Below, piece after piece: positions 18,206-27,338 of a stretch of 64,000 bases of DNA. The notes under the pieces were generated by a model, which searched no databases, had not been told where the DNA came from, and saw only the letters and a list, made by a program, of their open reading frames with translations. The position numbers and the translations under genes were made by a program. Position 1 is the stretch's first letter, and the number at the start of each line of letters is the position of its first letter. This stretch comes from Frigidibacter sp. ROC022 (GTDB taxonomy: Bacteria > Pseudomonadota > Alphaproteobacteria > Rhodobacterales > Rhodobacteraceae): assembly GCF_024723735.1 (NCBI RefSeq), contig NZ_JANQDU010000006.1:59599-123598 (forward strand). The letters are read 5' to 3'.

Positions 18206-18909
18206 CCGGGACGCTGCCGAAACGGTTCTGGACCCAGGCGCAGGCGGTGCCGGAGGCGCAGGGCTTTGCCGTGCATCTCGACAGCCGCCCGGTGCGCACC
18301 CCTTCCAAGGCGCCGCTGATTCTGCCGAACCTTCCGCTGGCCGAGGCGGTGGCCGCCGAATGGCAGGCGCAGGGCGAACGGCTCGACCCCGCGACCATGC
18401 CGCATACCCGCACCGCCAATACGGCGCTGGACAAGGTGGCCGCCTCGCTGGACGAGGTGGTCCGGATCGTGGCGGACTACGGCGGCAGCGATCTGCTGTG
18501 CTACCGCGCCAGCCATCCGCAGGAACTGGTCGATGCCCAGAGCGCCTGGGATGCGCCGCTGGACTGGGCCGCCGAGACGCTGGGCGCCCGGTTGCGGGTC
18601 ACCGCCGGGGTGATGCCGGTGGCGCAGGACCCGGAGGCGCTGGCCCGGCTGGACGCCGAAGTGGCGCGGCTGAGCGTCTTCGAACTGACGGCGTTCCACG
18701 ATCTGGTGGCGCTGTCCGGCTCGCTGATTCTGGGGTTGTCGGTGGCGGGCGCGGTGCTCGACCCCGAGCAGGCCTGGCGCCTGTCGCGGGTCGATGAAGA
18801 GTTCCAGGCCCGGCTCTGGGGCAGCGATGCCGAGGCCGAAGCGGCGGCCGAGTCCCGGCGGCAGGCCTTCCATGACGCCGCGGAGTTCCTGAGACTCTGC
18901 CGTCTCTGA
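18202..18909 (+). CDS. ATP12-family F1-ATPase assembly chaperone
   Basis: In mitochondria ATP12 assists the F1 alpha subunit during ATP synthase assembly; homologs occur in alphaproteobacteria, which fits this window. The 235-residue protein contains FAVHLDSRPVRTPSKAPLIL, AVAAEWQAQGERLDPATMP, and the helical C-terminal domain. It is the last gene of the overlapping crcB-rluC-HAD-ATP12 run. The 219 bases up to aapJ hold no further gene and no convincing promoter. Confidence 0.92.
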   Translation: MTGTLPKRFWTQAQAVPEAQGFAVHLDSRPVRTPSKAPLILPNLPLAEAVAAEWQAQGERLDPATMPHTRTANTALDKVAASLDEVVRIVADYGGSDLLCYRASHPQELVDAQSAWDAPLDWAAETLGARLRVTAGVMPVAQDPEALARLDAEVARLSVFELTAFHDLVALSGSLILGLSVAGAVLDPEQAWRLSRVDEEFQARLWGSDAEAEAAAESRRQAFHDAAEFLRLCRL

Positions 18910-19128
18910 GCGAAAGCCCGTCCGGGGCCGGGCGTTCCGGCGCCGTCGGCTTGAGGCTCTGCCAGCGTAACTCAGTGATATTCCTTATGTCGCCCTTGAC
19001 CTGCGGTGATGATTGCGACCAAACTCGGCCCACTTGAGAGGGATAAACCCCAAGAGTATCGCCCCCGGCCGGACAGGGCCGGAATAAACGTGCCTGCCTG
19101 CAGGCGGAAAAATCAGGAAGAGGTAAAA

Positions 19129-20148
19129 ATGAAGAAGACCGTATTTCTTGGCGCGCTAACCGCCGCCGGTCTGACGGCCGCTGCAGCATCGGCAGCAACG
19201 CTGGATGACGTCAAGGCCCGCGGGAAACTGATCTGCGGTGTGAACACCGGCCTGACCGGTTTTGCCGCTCCGGATGCCAATGGCGTCTGGCACGGTTTCG
19301 ACATTGCGATCTGCCGCGCCGTGGCCGCCGCGATCTTCTCGGATCCGGATGCCGTCGAATTCACGCCCACCACCGGTCAGACCCGCTTTACCGCGCTGGC
19401 CTCGGGCGAAGTCGACATGCTGGCCCGGAACTCGACCATGACCTTCTCGCGCGATACCGATCTCAAGCTCGATTTCGTCGCGATCAACTATTATGACGGT
19501 CAGGGCTTCATGGCGCCGAAGTCGCTGGGCGTGACCTCGGCGAAGGAACTGGACGGCGCCACTGTCTGCATCCAGACCGGCACCACGACCGAGTTGAACC
19601 TGGCCGACTTCTTCCGGGTCAACAACATCAGCTACGAGCCGGTTCCGGTCGAGAATGACGCCATGGCGGCCCAGCAGTATCTGGCCGGCGCCTGCGACGT
19701 GTTCACCACCGACGCGTCCGGCCTGGCCGCGACCCGCGCCACCTTCGAGAACCCGGGCGATCACGTGATCCTGCCCGAGATCATCTCGAAAGAGCCGCTC
19801 GGGCCGGCGGTGCGCCACGGCGACAACGCCTGGGGCGATATCGTCCGCTGGACCTACTATGCGCTGGTTGCCGCGGAAGAGCTGGGCGTGACCTCGGCCA
19901 ATATCGACGAGATGGCCAAGGCGCCGACCAACAACCCCGAGATCAACCGTCTGCTGGGGACCGAAGGCGAATATGGCGCGATGATCGGCCTCAGCAAGGA
20001 CTGGGCCTATCAGGCGATCAAGGCCGGCGGCAACTATGGTGAGATCTTCGAGAAGAACATCGGCGAGAACACCCCGATCGGTCTGGCGCGCGGCCTAAAC
20101 GCGCAATGGAAGGATGGCGGCCTGCAGTATGCACCGCCGTTCCGGTAA
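19129..20148 (+). CDS. aapJ: General L-amino acid ABC transporter, periplasmic binding protein
   Basis: AapJ (BztA in Rhodobacter capsulatus) captures glutamate, glutamine, aspartate, asparagine and other amino acids in the periplasm. The 339-residue protein has a signal peptide of about 22 residues (MKKTVFLGALTAAGLTAAAA, cut after ASA). The mature part shows LICGVNTGLTGFAAPD and GFDIAICRAVAAAIF, typical of the family. An AGGAAGAGG site precedes the ATG. A strong hairpin follows the gene, which would raise its expression over the permease genes. Confidence 0.95.
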   Translation: MKKTVFLGALTAAGLTAAAASAATLDDVKARGKLICGVNTGLTGFAAPDANGVWHGFDIAICRAVAAAIFSDPDAVEFTPTTGQTRFTALASGEVDMLARNSTMTFSRDTDLKLDFVAINYYDGQGFMAPKSLGVTSAKELDGATVCIQTGTTTELNLADFFRVNNISYEPVPVENDAMAAQQYLAGACDVFTTDASGLAATRATFENPGDHVILPEIISKEPLGPAVRHGDNAWGDIVRWTYYALVAAEELGVTSANIDEMAKAPTNNPEINRLLGTEGEYGAMIGLSKDWAYQAIKAGGNYGEIFEKNIGENTPIGLARGLNAQWKDGGLQYAPPFR

Positions 20149-20163
20149 GACCTGAACCGAGGC

Positions 20164-20187
20164 AGGGCGCGGGATTTCCCGCGCCCT
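20164..20187 (+). terminator. Intercistronic hairpin after aapJ
   Basis: A perfect 10-bp stem (AGGGCGCGGG and CCCGCGCCCT) closes an ATTT loop and is followed by TCTTCC rather than a clean T run. Such a hairpin after the binding-protein gene of an ABC operon usually protects the upstream mRNA or causes partial termination, so that the binding protein is made in excess. Confidence 0.7.
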
Positions 20188-20322
20188 TCTTCCATCTGCC
20201 GAACGGTTCACCCGGCCGGCGACATGCGCGAACAAGACGGACAGACGACCAACACCGGGCTCCGGGCGGGCAAAGACCCGCAATGACGATCGGAAAGCAC
20301 TGGTGACAACGGGGAGCTACAC

Positions 20323-21540
20323 ATGGCGACTATGACCGAGCCCGTCTCGGAACCATTCCACTTTTCGATGTTGATCTACGACCGGCGCTACCGGTCGATG
20401 ACGATCCAGGTCGCGGCGCTGATCGGCTTTCTGCTGATCCTGAGCTGGCTGGTCTACAACACCAAGGTCAACCTCGAGACGCTGGGAAAGGATTTCAACT
20501 TCGGATTCCTGTGGAACCGGTCCGGTTATGACATCAACCAGACCGCGATCCCCTATGACAGCAACTCGACGCATTTCGATGCGGCGCTGGTCGGTCTGCT
20601 CAATACCCTGATGGTCGCCTTCTGCGGCTGTATCCTGGCGACGCTTATCGGGGTGCTGGTCGGTGTGCTGCGGCTGTCGAAGAACTGGCTGACGGCGCGC
20701 CTGATGGCCGTCTATGTCGAGGGTCTGCGCAATGTGCCGGTGGTGCTCTGGATCATCGCGCTGTTCGCTATCCTGACCAACACCACGCCCTCGCCGAACC
20801 AGTTCCGGGGCGAGAATCCGACCGCCTCGATGCTGTTCAACGATTCCGTCGCCTTCACCAATCGCGGCACCTACATCCCGCGGCTGGTGTTCGAGACCCC
20901 GGCCCTGGGGGTCCTGATCGTCTTTATCCTGTCGGTCGCGGCGCTGATCTGGTTCCGCTCCTATGCCCACAAGCGGCAGGCGGCGACCGGCGACATCCTT
21001 CCGGTGTTCTGGATCGGGCTGGCGACCCTGATCGTGCCGTCGGTTCTGGCCTTCTTTGTCCTGGGGCAGCCGATCTCGCTGGATTACCCGGCGCTGAAAG
21101 GGTTCAACTTCCAGGGCGGGTTCAAGATCGAGAATTCCTTCGTCGCCCTGACCCTGGCATTGTCGCTCTATACCGGCGCCTTCATCGCCGAGAACGTGCG
21201 CGCCGGGATCATGGCGGTGTCGCGCGGCCAGACCGAGGCAGCCTATGCCCTGGGTCTGCGGCCGGGCCGGACGATGAACCTGGTGATCCTGCCGCAGGCG
21301 CTGCGGATCATCATTCCGCCTCTGATCTCGCAATGGCTGAACCTGACCAAGAACACGTCTCTGGGTCTGGCGGTCAGCTACATGGACCTGCGCTCGACCC
21401 TGGGCGGCATCACGCTGAACCAGACCGGGCGCGAGCTCGAATGCATGCTTCTGATGATGCTGGTCTACCTGGTGTTGTCCTTGATCATTTCGGCGGTGGC
21501 GAATGTCTACAACCGCTCCGTCAAGCTGAAGGAGCGCTGA
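20323..21540 (+). CDS. aapQ: General L-amino acid ABC transporter, permease AapQ
   Basis: AapQ is one of two membrane subunits of the general amino-acid importer. The 405-residue protein has an N-terminal membrane region with an extra periplasmic insert and the C-terminal permease domain with the coupling motif SRGQTEAAYALGLRPGRTMN, which contacts the ATPase. The start MATMTEPVSEPFHFSM follows a GGGGAG site. The gene ends one base before the aapM start codon region. Confidence 0.95.
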   Translation: MATMTEPVSEPFHFSMLIYDRRYRSMTIQVAALIGFLLILSWLVYNTKVNLETLGKDFNFGFLWNRSGYDINQTAIPYDSNSTHFDAALVGLLNTLMVAFCGCILATLIGVLVGVLRLSKNWLTARLMAVYVEGLRNVPVVLWIIALFAILTNTTPSPNQFRGENPTASMLFNDSVAFTNRGTYIPRLVFETPALGVLIVFILSVAALIWFRSYAHKRQAATGDILPVFWIGLATLIVPSVLAFFVLGQPISLDYPALKGFNFQGGFKIENSFVALTLALSLYTGAFIAENVRAGIMAVSRGQTEAAYALGLRPGRTMNLVILPQALRIIIPPLISQWLNLTKNTSLGLAVSYMDLRSTLGGITLNQTGRELECMLLMMLVYLVLSLIISAVANVYNRSVKLKER

Positions 21541-21541
21541 G

Positions 21542-23206
21542 ATGAGCGATCTTCAAGCCCAAACCACCCCCTATGTCCGCGACAGGATGCTGCCGCAGGC
21601 CGAGCCGCCCCTGGGCGAGAGCGGTGTGCTGCGCTGGCTGCGGGACAATCTGTTCTCGTCCTGGATGAACGGCATCCTCACCGTGGTCTCGCTGGCCGTG
21701 GTGGCATGGCTGCTCTGGGCGATGTTCCCCTGGTTCGCCAATTCGGTCTGGCGGGCCAGCTCGCTGGACGAGTGCCGCGAAATCCTGAAGGAGCACGGGG
21801 CCGAAACCGGGGCCTGTTTCGGGGTCATCACCGAGCGCTGGAAGCAGCTGCTCTATGGTTTCTACCCGCGTGAGCTCTATTGGCGCGCGAACATGACCCT
21901 GCTGCTGCTGGCGGTTGCCCTGGCGCCGGTGCTGTTCGCCGACTGGCAGGCGCGGACCCGCGGCATCGTCGCGCTGACGCTGTTCGTTCTGTCGGGGCTG
22001 ATGGTCTGGGGCACCTACTGGGGCATCCTGGGGTCGGGCAACGCCTTCGTCCTGATGCTGATCTTCGCCGCCGCCTCGGCCGCGGTCTATCGCTTCGACC
22101 TGACCCGGAACTTCATGCTGATCTTCTCGGCGATCTACCCGTTCCTGCTGGTCTGGCTGGTGTGGGGCGGGACCATCTGGGGGCCGCTGGCGGCCCTGGG
22201 CGGCTTCGGGGTCGGCTATGTCGGCTTCAAGCTGTTCGATGCGGCCCTGGGCGCCCTGGCGGGGATCATCGCCGGGGTCCTGGCGACGGTGATCTTCTGG
22301 CTCGTGGTCGGACCCAACCTGGTGGCGATCCTCAACGATGGCGTGCCGCTGTGGATGCTGATCTGGCTGGCCCTGGGCGGCTGGCTGGCAGTGCTGGTCA
22401 TGCGCCACGCCCTGGCCAGTCAGCCGGCCGTGCTGCAGGCGGTTGCCGGTCTGGCGATCTTCTTTGCATGGGGCGCGGCGGTGGCGCCGGACCTGACGGC
22501 GGTGTTCAACACGGCGATCCTGCACCTGGGCACCACCCAGGGCTGGGGCATCCAGGCGGTCGAATCCCGCGATCTGGGTGGCTTCATGGTCTCGATCATC
22601 ATCGGCGTGGCGGGCATCGCCCTGTCGCTGCCGCTGGGCGTCGTGCTGGCGCTCGGGCGGCAGTCGAACCTGTTCATCGTCCATACGCTCTGCGTGGGCT
22701 TCATCGAGTTCATCCGTGGCGTGCCGCTGATCACCCTGCTGTTCACCGCCTCGCTGCTGCTGAACTACTTCCTGCCGCCGGGGACCAACTTCGACATCAT
22801 CCTGCGGGTGATCATCATGGTGACGCTCTTCGCCTCGGCCTATATGGCCGAGACGATCCGCGGCGGTCTGGCGGCGCTGCCGAAGGGCCAGTACGAGGGC
22901 GCCGATTCGCTCGGGCTCGACTACTGGCAGGCGCAGCGGCTGGTGATCATGCCGCAAGCGCTGAAGATCTCGATCCCCGGGATCGTCAACAACTTCATCG
23001 GCCTGTTCAAGGATACGACGCTGGTGACCTTCATCGGCATCCTCGACATCCTGAACCTGACCAACTCGATCCGCGCCAACTCGGAATGGCACGGGATCTA
23101 CTGGGAGCTCTATATCTTCGTGGGGCTGATGTTCTTCATCACCTGCTTCACCATGGGGCGTTATTCCAAATGGCTGGAGCAGAAGCTCCACACCGATCAT
23201 CGTTAA
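21542..23206 (+). CDS. aapM: General L-amino acid ABC transporter, permease AapM, enlarged
   Basis: AapM is the second membrane subunit of the importer. The coupling motif LPKGQYEGADSLGLDYWQAQ and the permease domain with FIRGVPLITLLF occupy the C-terminal third. The protein has 554 residues, about 120 more than usual for AapM/BztC (roughly 430). The surplus lies in residues about 120-350, which hold several additional hydrophobic segments (for example ALGALAGIIAGVLATVIFWL) before the permease domain. Reading frame and codon use look normal, so the extension appears real. Confidence 0.93.
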   Translation: MSDLQAQTTPYVRDRMLPQAEPPLGESGVLRWLRDNLFSSWMNGILTVVSLAVVAWLLWAMFPWFANSVWRASSLDECREILKEHGAETGACFGVITERWKQLLYGFYPRELYWRANMTLLLLAVALAPVLFADWQARTRGIVALTLFVLSGLMVWGTYWGILGSGNAFVLMLIFAAASAAVYRFDLTRNFMLIFSAIYPFLLVWLVWGGTIWGPLAALGGFGVGYVGFKLFDAALGALAGIIAGVLATVIFWLVVGPNLVAILNDGVPLWMLIWLALGGWLAVLVMRHALASQPAVLQAVAGLAIFFAWGAAVAPDLTAVFNTAILHLGTTQGWGIQAVESRDLGGFMVSIIIGVAGIALSLPLGVVLALGRQSNLFIVHTLCVGFIEFIRGVPLITLLFTASLLLNYFLPPGTNFDIILRVIIMVTLFASAYMAETIRGGLAALPKGQYEGADSLGLDYWQAQRLVIMPQALKISIPGIVNNFIGLFKDTTLVTFIGILDILNLTNSIRANSEWHGIYWELYIFVGLMFFITCFTMGRYSKWLEQKLHTDHR

Positions 23207-23218
23207 GGAGAGCTGACA

Positions 23219-24007
23219 ATGGCAGAAGCTATCGAACGCGAAGTGAACCGCAGCCAGATGCAGGTCTCGAACGAGGTCGCGATCCAGATCACCAACATGA
23301 ACAAGTGGTATGGAACGTTCCACGTCCTGCGTGACATCGACCTGACGGTCTATCGCGGCGAGCGGATCGTGATCTGCGGCCCTTCGGGCTCGGGCAAATC
23401 GACGCTGATCCGCTGCATCAACGCGCTGGAGGAGCATCAGCAGGGCGAGATCACCGTCGACGGCACGGTACTGTCCTCGGATCTCAAGAACATCGACAAG
23501 ATCCGCTCCGAGGTCGGGATGTGCTTCCAGCACTTCAACCTGTTCCCGCATCTGACGATCCTGGAGAACTGCACCCTGGCGCCGATCTGGGTGCGCAAGA
23601 CGCCGAAGCGGGAAGCCGAAGAGACCGCGATGCATTTCCTGCGCAAGGTGAAGATCCCCGAGCAGGCCAACAAGTATCCCGGTCAGCTTTCGGGTGGACA
23701 GCAGCAGCGCGTCGCCATCGCGCGGTCGCTTTGCATGAAGCCCAGGATCATGCTCTTCGACGAGCCGACATCGGCGCTGGACCCCGAAATGATCAAGGAA
23801 GTGCTCGACACGATGATCGAGCTGGCGGAAGAGGGCATGACGATGCTCTGCGTGACCCACGAGATGGGCTTTGCCCAGGCGGTGGCGAACCGGGTGATCT
23901 TCATGGACCAGGGTCAGATCGTCGAGCAGAACGAGCCGCAGGAATTCTTCAACAATCCGCAGTCGGATCGGACCAAGCTGTTCCTGAGCCAGATCCTCGG
24001 GCATTGA
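23219..24007 (+). CDS. aapP: General L-amino acid ABC transporter, ATP-binding protein
   Basis: AapP is the ATPase that drives the importer. The 262-residue protein shows Walker [10 protein letters not shown], the ABC signature [15 protein letters not shown], Walker [15 protein letters not shown] and the switch His in CVTHEMGF. The N-terminus has about 25 extra residues before the core. An AAGGAGA site lies just upstream. It is the last gene of aapJQMP. Confidence 0.96.
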   Translation: MAEAIEREVNRSQMQVSNEVAIQITNMNKWYGTFHVLRDIDLTVYRGERIVICGPSGSGKSTLIRCINALEEHQQGEITVDGTVLSSDLKNIDKIRSEVGMCFQHFNLFPHLTILENCTLAPIWVRKTPKREAEETAMHFLRKVKIPEQANKYPGQLSGGQQQRVAIARSLCMKPRIMLFDEPTSALDPEMIKEVLDTMIELAEEGMTMLCVTHEMGFAQAVANRVIFMDQGQIVEQNEPQEFFNNPQSDRTKLFLSQILGH

Positions 24008-24019
24008 GGACGACAATCC

Positions 24020-24046
24020 GGGGCCGGGCGGCTACAGCCCGGCCCC
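24020..24046 (+). terminator. GC hairpin after aapP
   Basis: A perfect 10-bp stem (GGGGCCGGGC and GCCCGGCCCC) with a 7-base loop follows the aapP stop by 12 bases. No T run follows, so it may be a mRNA end-protecting structure or part of a factor-assisted terminator. Confidence 0.5.
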
Positions 24047-24198
24047 GCGCGACCTGCCGCGGTCGGCGCGGCGCCTGTTGCAAAAATACCATGTCGCGTG
24101 TCGCTGCGGCAACCGGTCACAACCCGGGCTTGCCTTGGGCCGGGTTGCCGGTGCACATCGCGGACACCAATCGCACCCATAGCAAAGGAGGGCGCTTC

Positions 24199-24291
24199 AT
24201 GACTGCATTCGCGATCACCTGCACCGCCGCCCCCCTGCATGGCGGAGCGCCCGGTCTCAGCGCCTTCGGGCCGCGTCTCTCGCGACGCTGA
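24199..24291 (+). CDS. Possible 30-residue small ORF with a strong ribosome-binding site
   Basis: The 429 bases between aapP and the next clear gene hold one notable item: AAAGGAGG at 24184-24191 placed seven bases before an ATG that opens a 30-codon frame (MTAFAITCTAAPLHGGAPGL, ending in LSRR). The ribosome-binding site is among the best in the window. The peptide is not recognised. It could be a small protein or a leader for the following gene. The rest of the gap shows only the aapP hairpin. Confidence 0.4.
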   Translation: MTAFAITCTAAPLHGGAPGLSAFGPRLSRR

Positions 24292-24436
24292 CCGGTTTCG
24301 GGCCTGCCGACAAAACGGCGCCCAACCCCTTCTGACTCAAGACATTTCGCGGGCCCGGCCTCTGGCTGTCTGCCGGTTTCGGACCCGTCATTTCACCTAG
24401 GGAAGCTGTGCGCCGAAAGGCGTCCGGTTTGGGATC

Positions 24437-24667
24437 ATGACACATATGCCGACACGGGCGGGTGCTGGGCATCTGCCGATCAATCTGGAACAGGCGATCG
24501 CCGAACACGGGGCCTGGAAGGTGCTGGTCGCGGCGCTGCGGGCCTTGCTGCGCGGGACGGGCAGCACGAGGGCGCATGATGCAAGGCGGCTGAGCGATCA
24601 CCTGCGGCGCGACATCGGGATACCGCGGGTCGATCATCTGCCGCGTAACGATGGCTTTCGCTTCTAG
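24437..24667 (+). CDS. Small conserved-looking hypothetical protein
   Basis: The 76-residue frame contains LEQAIAEHGAWKVLVAALRA and ends with RLSDHLRRDIGIPRVDHLPR, a layout (one helix, then an Arg-rich R-R-D-I-G end) seen in small DUF1127-like proteins of Rhodobacterales; this relation is from memory of the family. The ribosome-binding site is weak and a second ATG lies three codons in. Function unknown. Confidence 0.65.
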   Translation: MTHMPTRAGAGHLPINLEQAIAEHGAWKVLVAALRALLRGTGSTRAHDARRLSDHLRRDIGIPRVDHLPRNDGFRF

Positions 24668-24723
24668 CGGGGCGGGGTGACGCGATTGTCACCCGGCCCC
24701 TGTCGCCGCGCCCGCGGGCCGTC

Positions 24724-25125
24724 CTAGGGCGTCGCGCCGTAGTCGCTGTCCGAGACCGGCTCCAGCCAGTCAGCCGTTTCGCCGTCCAGCGCCTCCTGGA
24801 TGGCCAGATGCACCATCGCACAATCGGGCGCTGCGCCGTGCCAATGCTCTTCGCCGGGCGGGAACCAGATGGTGTCGCCGGGGCCGACCTGCCGTACGGC
24901 CTCGCCGCGCACCTGCACCCGGCCGACCCCCGACAGGATGCGCAGCGTCTGGCCCAGCGGATGGGTATGCCAATGGGTTCGGGCGCCGGGTTCGAACGTC
25001 ACCAGCAGGGCCTGGTGCCGCGCCGGATCGGGCGCAGCGATCACCGGGTCGAACCGCACCGCGCCGGTGAAGTAATGCGCCGGCGCACTGGCCGAGGGGC
25101 GGCTGCCGTTGGGGATGATCTTCAT
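24724..25125 (-). CDS. Cupin-domain protein
   Basis: The 133-residue protein is a single cupin barrel. Motif 1 reads HWHTHPLGQTLRILSGVG, with two His and a Gln at the usual metal-ligand positions, and motif 2 reads PGDTIWFPPGEEHWHGAAP, with the last metal His. Relatives include small metal-dependent lyases and isomerases such as the (R)-mandelonitrile-lyase-like cupins; the substrate is not predictable. It lies downstream of the peroxiredoxin gene on the same strand, separated by a terminator. Confidence 0.85.
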   Translation of the reverse strand: MKIIPNGSRPSASAPAHYFTGAVRFDPVIAAPDPARHQALLVTFEPGARTHWHTHPLGQTLRILSGVGRVQVRGEAVRQVGPGDTIWFPPGEEHWHGAAPDCAMVHLAIQEALDGETADWLEPVSDSDYGATP

Positions 25126-25161
25126 GCGCTGCGCCCTTTCTGGTCCGGTCCGGAACGAAGA

Positions 25162-25188
25162 ACCCCCGGCGCGTCCTGCGCCGGGGGT
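25162..25188 (-). terminator. Terminator of the peroxiredoxin gene
   Basis: A perfect 11-bp stem (ACCCCCGGCGC and GCGCCGGGGGT) with a five-base loop lies 9 bases past the peroxiredoxin stop. Read on the minus strand it is followed by the T-rich TCTTCGTT, fitting an intrinsic terminator that separates this gene from the cupin gene. Confidence 0.75.
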
Positions 25189-25197
25189 AACCAGAAC

Positions 25198-25845
25198 CTA
25201 CGCCTTGGCGAAGCGCAGATACTTCAGTTTCTTGTCCAGCTTGCCGTATTTCTCTTCGGCCTGCTCGTCGTTCAGCGAGGTGGCGACGATCACGTCCTGG
25301 CCGACCTCCCAGTTGGCCGGGGTGGCCAGCGGCGCGTCATAGGTCTTCTGCAGACCGTCCAGCGCCCGCACCACTTCGGCGAAGTTCCGGCCCACCGACA
25401 TCGGGTAGACCATGATCAGCTTCACCTTCTTGTCCGGCCCGATGATGAAGACCGCGCGAACGGTGGCGCTGTCGGCCGGGGTGCGGCCATCGGGAAGATA
25501 GGCTTCGGCGGGCAGCATGTCGAAGGCCTTCGAGACCTTCAGGTCGGTGTCGGCGATGATCGGGAAGCCGACCTTGGCACCGGCCACGGTTTCGATGTCG
25601 CCGATCCATTCCTTGTGCTCGTCAACACCGTCGACCGAGAGGCCGATGACCTTGGTGCCCCGCTTGGCCCATTCGTCGGCCAGTTGCGCGACGGCGCCGA
25701 ACTCGGTGGTGCAGACCGGGGTGAAGTCCTTGGGGTGGCTGAAGAGAATTGCCCAGCTGTCTCCGATCCAGTCGTGGAACTGGATCGTCCCCTGGCTGGT
25801 TTCGGCGGTGAAATTGGGAACGGTGTCGTTGATACGCAGGCCCAT
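25198..25845 (-). CDS. 1-Cys peroxiredoxin (Prx6 type)
   Basis: The enzyme reduces hydrogen peroxide and organic peroxides in the cytoplasm. The 215-residue protein starts MGLRINDTVPNFTAETSQG, chosen because CAGGAGAG precedes this ATG. The peroxidatic Cys is in the motif SHPKDFTPVCTTEFG. The long C-terminal part with KVKLIMVYPMSVGRNFAEVV marks it as the Prx6/1-Cys group. A TATATT box lies 32 bases upstream of the start on the same strand, without a convincing -35. Confidence 0.94.
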   Translation of the reverse strand: MGLRINDTVPNFTAETSQGTIQFHDWIGDSWAILFSHPKDFTPVCTTEFGAVAQLADEWAKRGTKVIGLSVDGVDEHKEWIGDIETVAGAKVGFPIIADTDLKVSKAFDMLPAEAYLPDGRTPADSATVRAVFIIGPDKKVKLIMVYPMSVGRNFAEVVRALDGLQKTYDAPLATPANWEVGQDVIVATSLNDEQAEEKYGKLDKKLKYLRFAKA

Positions 25846-26039
25846 GGCTCTCTCCTGAAAAATCTTTCCGACGCGAAATATAGGCATCTGCCGGGCCTTG
25901 GGGAATGCCCCTGCGACTCAAAGCCGCCATTGAATGCGATTCAGGGAAAGCCTTCGCGCCACCCGGGAAAACGGTCCGAAAACGGACCGGATTCGGCGAA
26001 GAAGCGGGAGGATTGTCCGGGTTCGCGGCGGGAACGGGA

Positions 26040-27107
26040 CTATTGTGCCCAATCCGCCGACATCATCTCGCGCAGGCGGCTGGCGGTGCGGGCGAATTCG
26101 AAGCTGCCTTCACCTTCGATGTAGAGTTTCTCCGGCCAGGCGGCGGCGCTGACGATCAGCCGGACCCGAGCTTCGTAGAGCGCGTCGATCAGGGTCACGA
26201 AGCGTCGCGCCGGGTTGAAGTTCTCGCTCGACAGTTGCGGCACGTCCTCCAGGATCAGTACCCGCACGGCTTCGGCCACGGCCAGGTAGTCGGCCGGGCC
26301 CAGGGCGGTGCCGCAGAGATCCCAGAAACTGGCGCGGGCAACCCCGTCCCGCGCCTCGGGCAGCCGCACCTCGCGGCCCTTGACCCGCAGCACCAGCGGC
26401 GCGCCTTCGCCGCCGGTCAACTCGGTCCAGATCCGGTCGATCTCGGCCCGCGCTGCGGCATCGGCGGGCACGAAATAGGCCGGGCTTCCGGCCAGCCTGT
26501 CCTGCCGATAGTCGGTCTCATGCGCCAGGTGATGCACCACCATCCGCTGCTTCAGCAGCGCGATGAACGGCAGGAACAGCGCCCGGTTCAGCCCGTCCTT
26601 GTAGAGATCGTCGGGGGGCCTGTTCGAAGTGGTGACGATCACCACCCCGGCCTCCATCAGGATCTGGAACAGCCGTCCGACGATCATCGCATCGGCGATG
26701 TCGGTGATCTGCATCTCGTCGAAGGCCAGCAGCCGGACCTCGGCCGCGACCGCCTCGGCCACCGGGCGCAGCGCATCGTCGGCGCCGCTCTTGCGTGCCG
26801 CATGCAGGCCGGCCTGCACTTCCTGCATGAAGCCGTGGAAATGCACCCGGCGCTTGGTGCATTCGGCGGCCTCGACGAAGAGATCCATCAGCATCGACTT
26901 GCCGCGCCCGACGCCGCCCCAGAGATAGAGACCCTTGGGCGGTGGCGGGGCCTTGGAGAACAGGCCGGCAAGGCCCTTCTTCTCGGGCACCGCGGCCCAG
27001 TCGAGGATGGTCTGGAACAGCGGCAGCACGGCCCGCTGCGCCGGATCGGGCACCAGCTCACCGCGGGCTGCAAGACTGTCGTAACGGGCGCTCAGATCAA
27101 CGGTCAT
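26040..27107 (-). CDS. zapE: ZapE/AFG1-family cell-division ATPase
   Basis: ZapE is an AAA-type ATPase that modulates the FtsZ ring, related to mitochondrial AFG1/LACE1. The 355-residue protein starts MTVDLSARYDSLAARGEL; longer frames upstream are GC-driven. It has Walker A in YLWGGVGRGKSMLMDLF, Walker B RLLAFDEMQITDIADAM and the sensor TTSNRPPDDLYKDGLNR, which identifies the family. Length is typical. It is divergent from the MFS gene, with 231 bases between them that show no further gene. Confidence 0.93.
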   Translation of the reverse strand: MTVDLSARYDSLAARGELVPDPAQRAVLPLFQTILDWAAVPEKKGLAGLFSKAPPPPKGLYLWGGVGRGKSMLMDLFVEAAECTKRRVHFHGFMQEVQAGLHAARKSGADDALRPVAEAVAAEVRLLAFDEMQITDIADAMIVGRLFQILMEAGVVIVTTSNRPPDDLYKDGLNRALFLPFIALLKQRMVVHHLAHETDYRQDRLAGSPAYFVPADAAARAEIDRIWTELTGGEGAPLVLRVKGREVRLPEARDGVARASFWDLCGTALGPADYLAVAEAVRVLILEDVPQLSSENFNPARRFVTLIDALYEARVRLIVSAAAWPEKLYIEGEGSFEFARTASRLREMMSADWAQ

Positions 27108-27338
27108 GGCCCCAGATACAAGGCCGGAGGCGGAGAGGAAAGCCGATGAAACCGCCCGGCCCTGCGGCCGGGGGCGCAGCTCGGGGCCGGACCAGCCAGG
27201 CCATGCCGGTCCGAGGCCGGGCATCGCTTTCGGGCCTCTCCCATCACGTCGGCTGATCGGCCGCTGCACCAACCGCGATTTGACGCCGCCGCCGATCTGC
27301 CGGAAGCTGCTGCTCCCTGTTCCCGCGCGAGTTCAGCC

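Noticed and set aside
21521..24016. 2.5-kb open frame antisense to aapM and aapP
   Set aside because: Same GC-driven antisense artefact (His/Gln/Asp/Arg-rich), no domain recognised, and it covers two well-identified genes.
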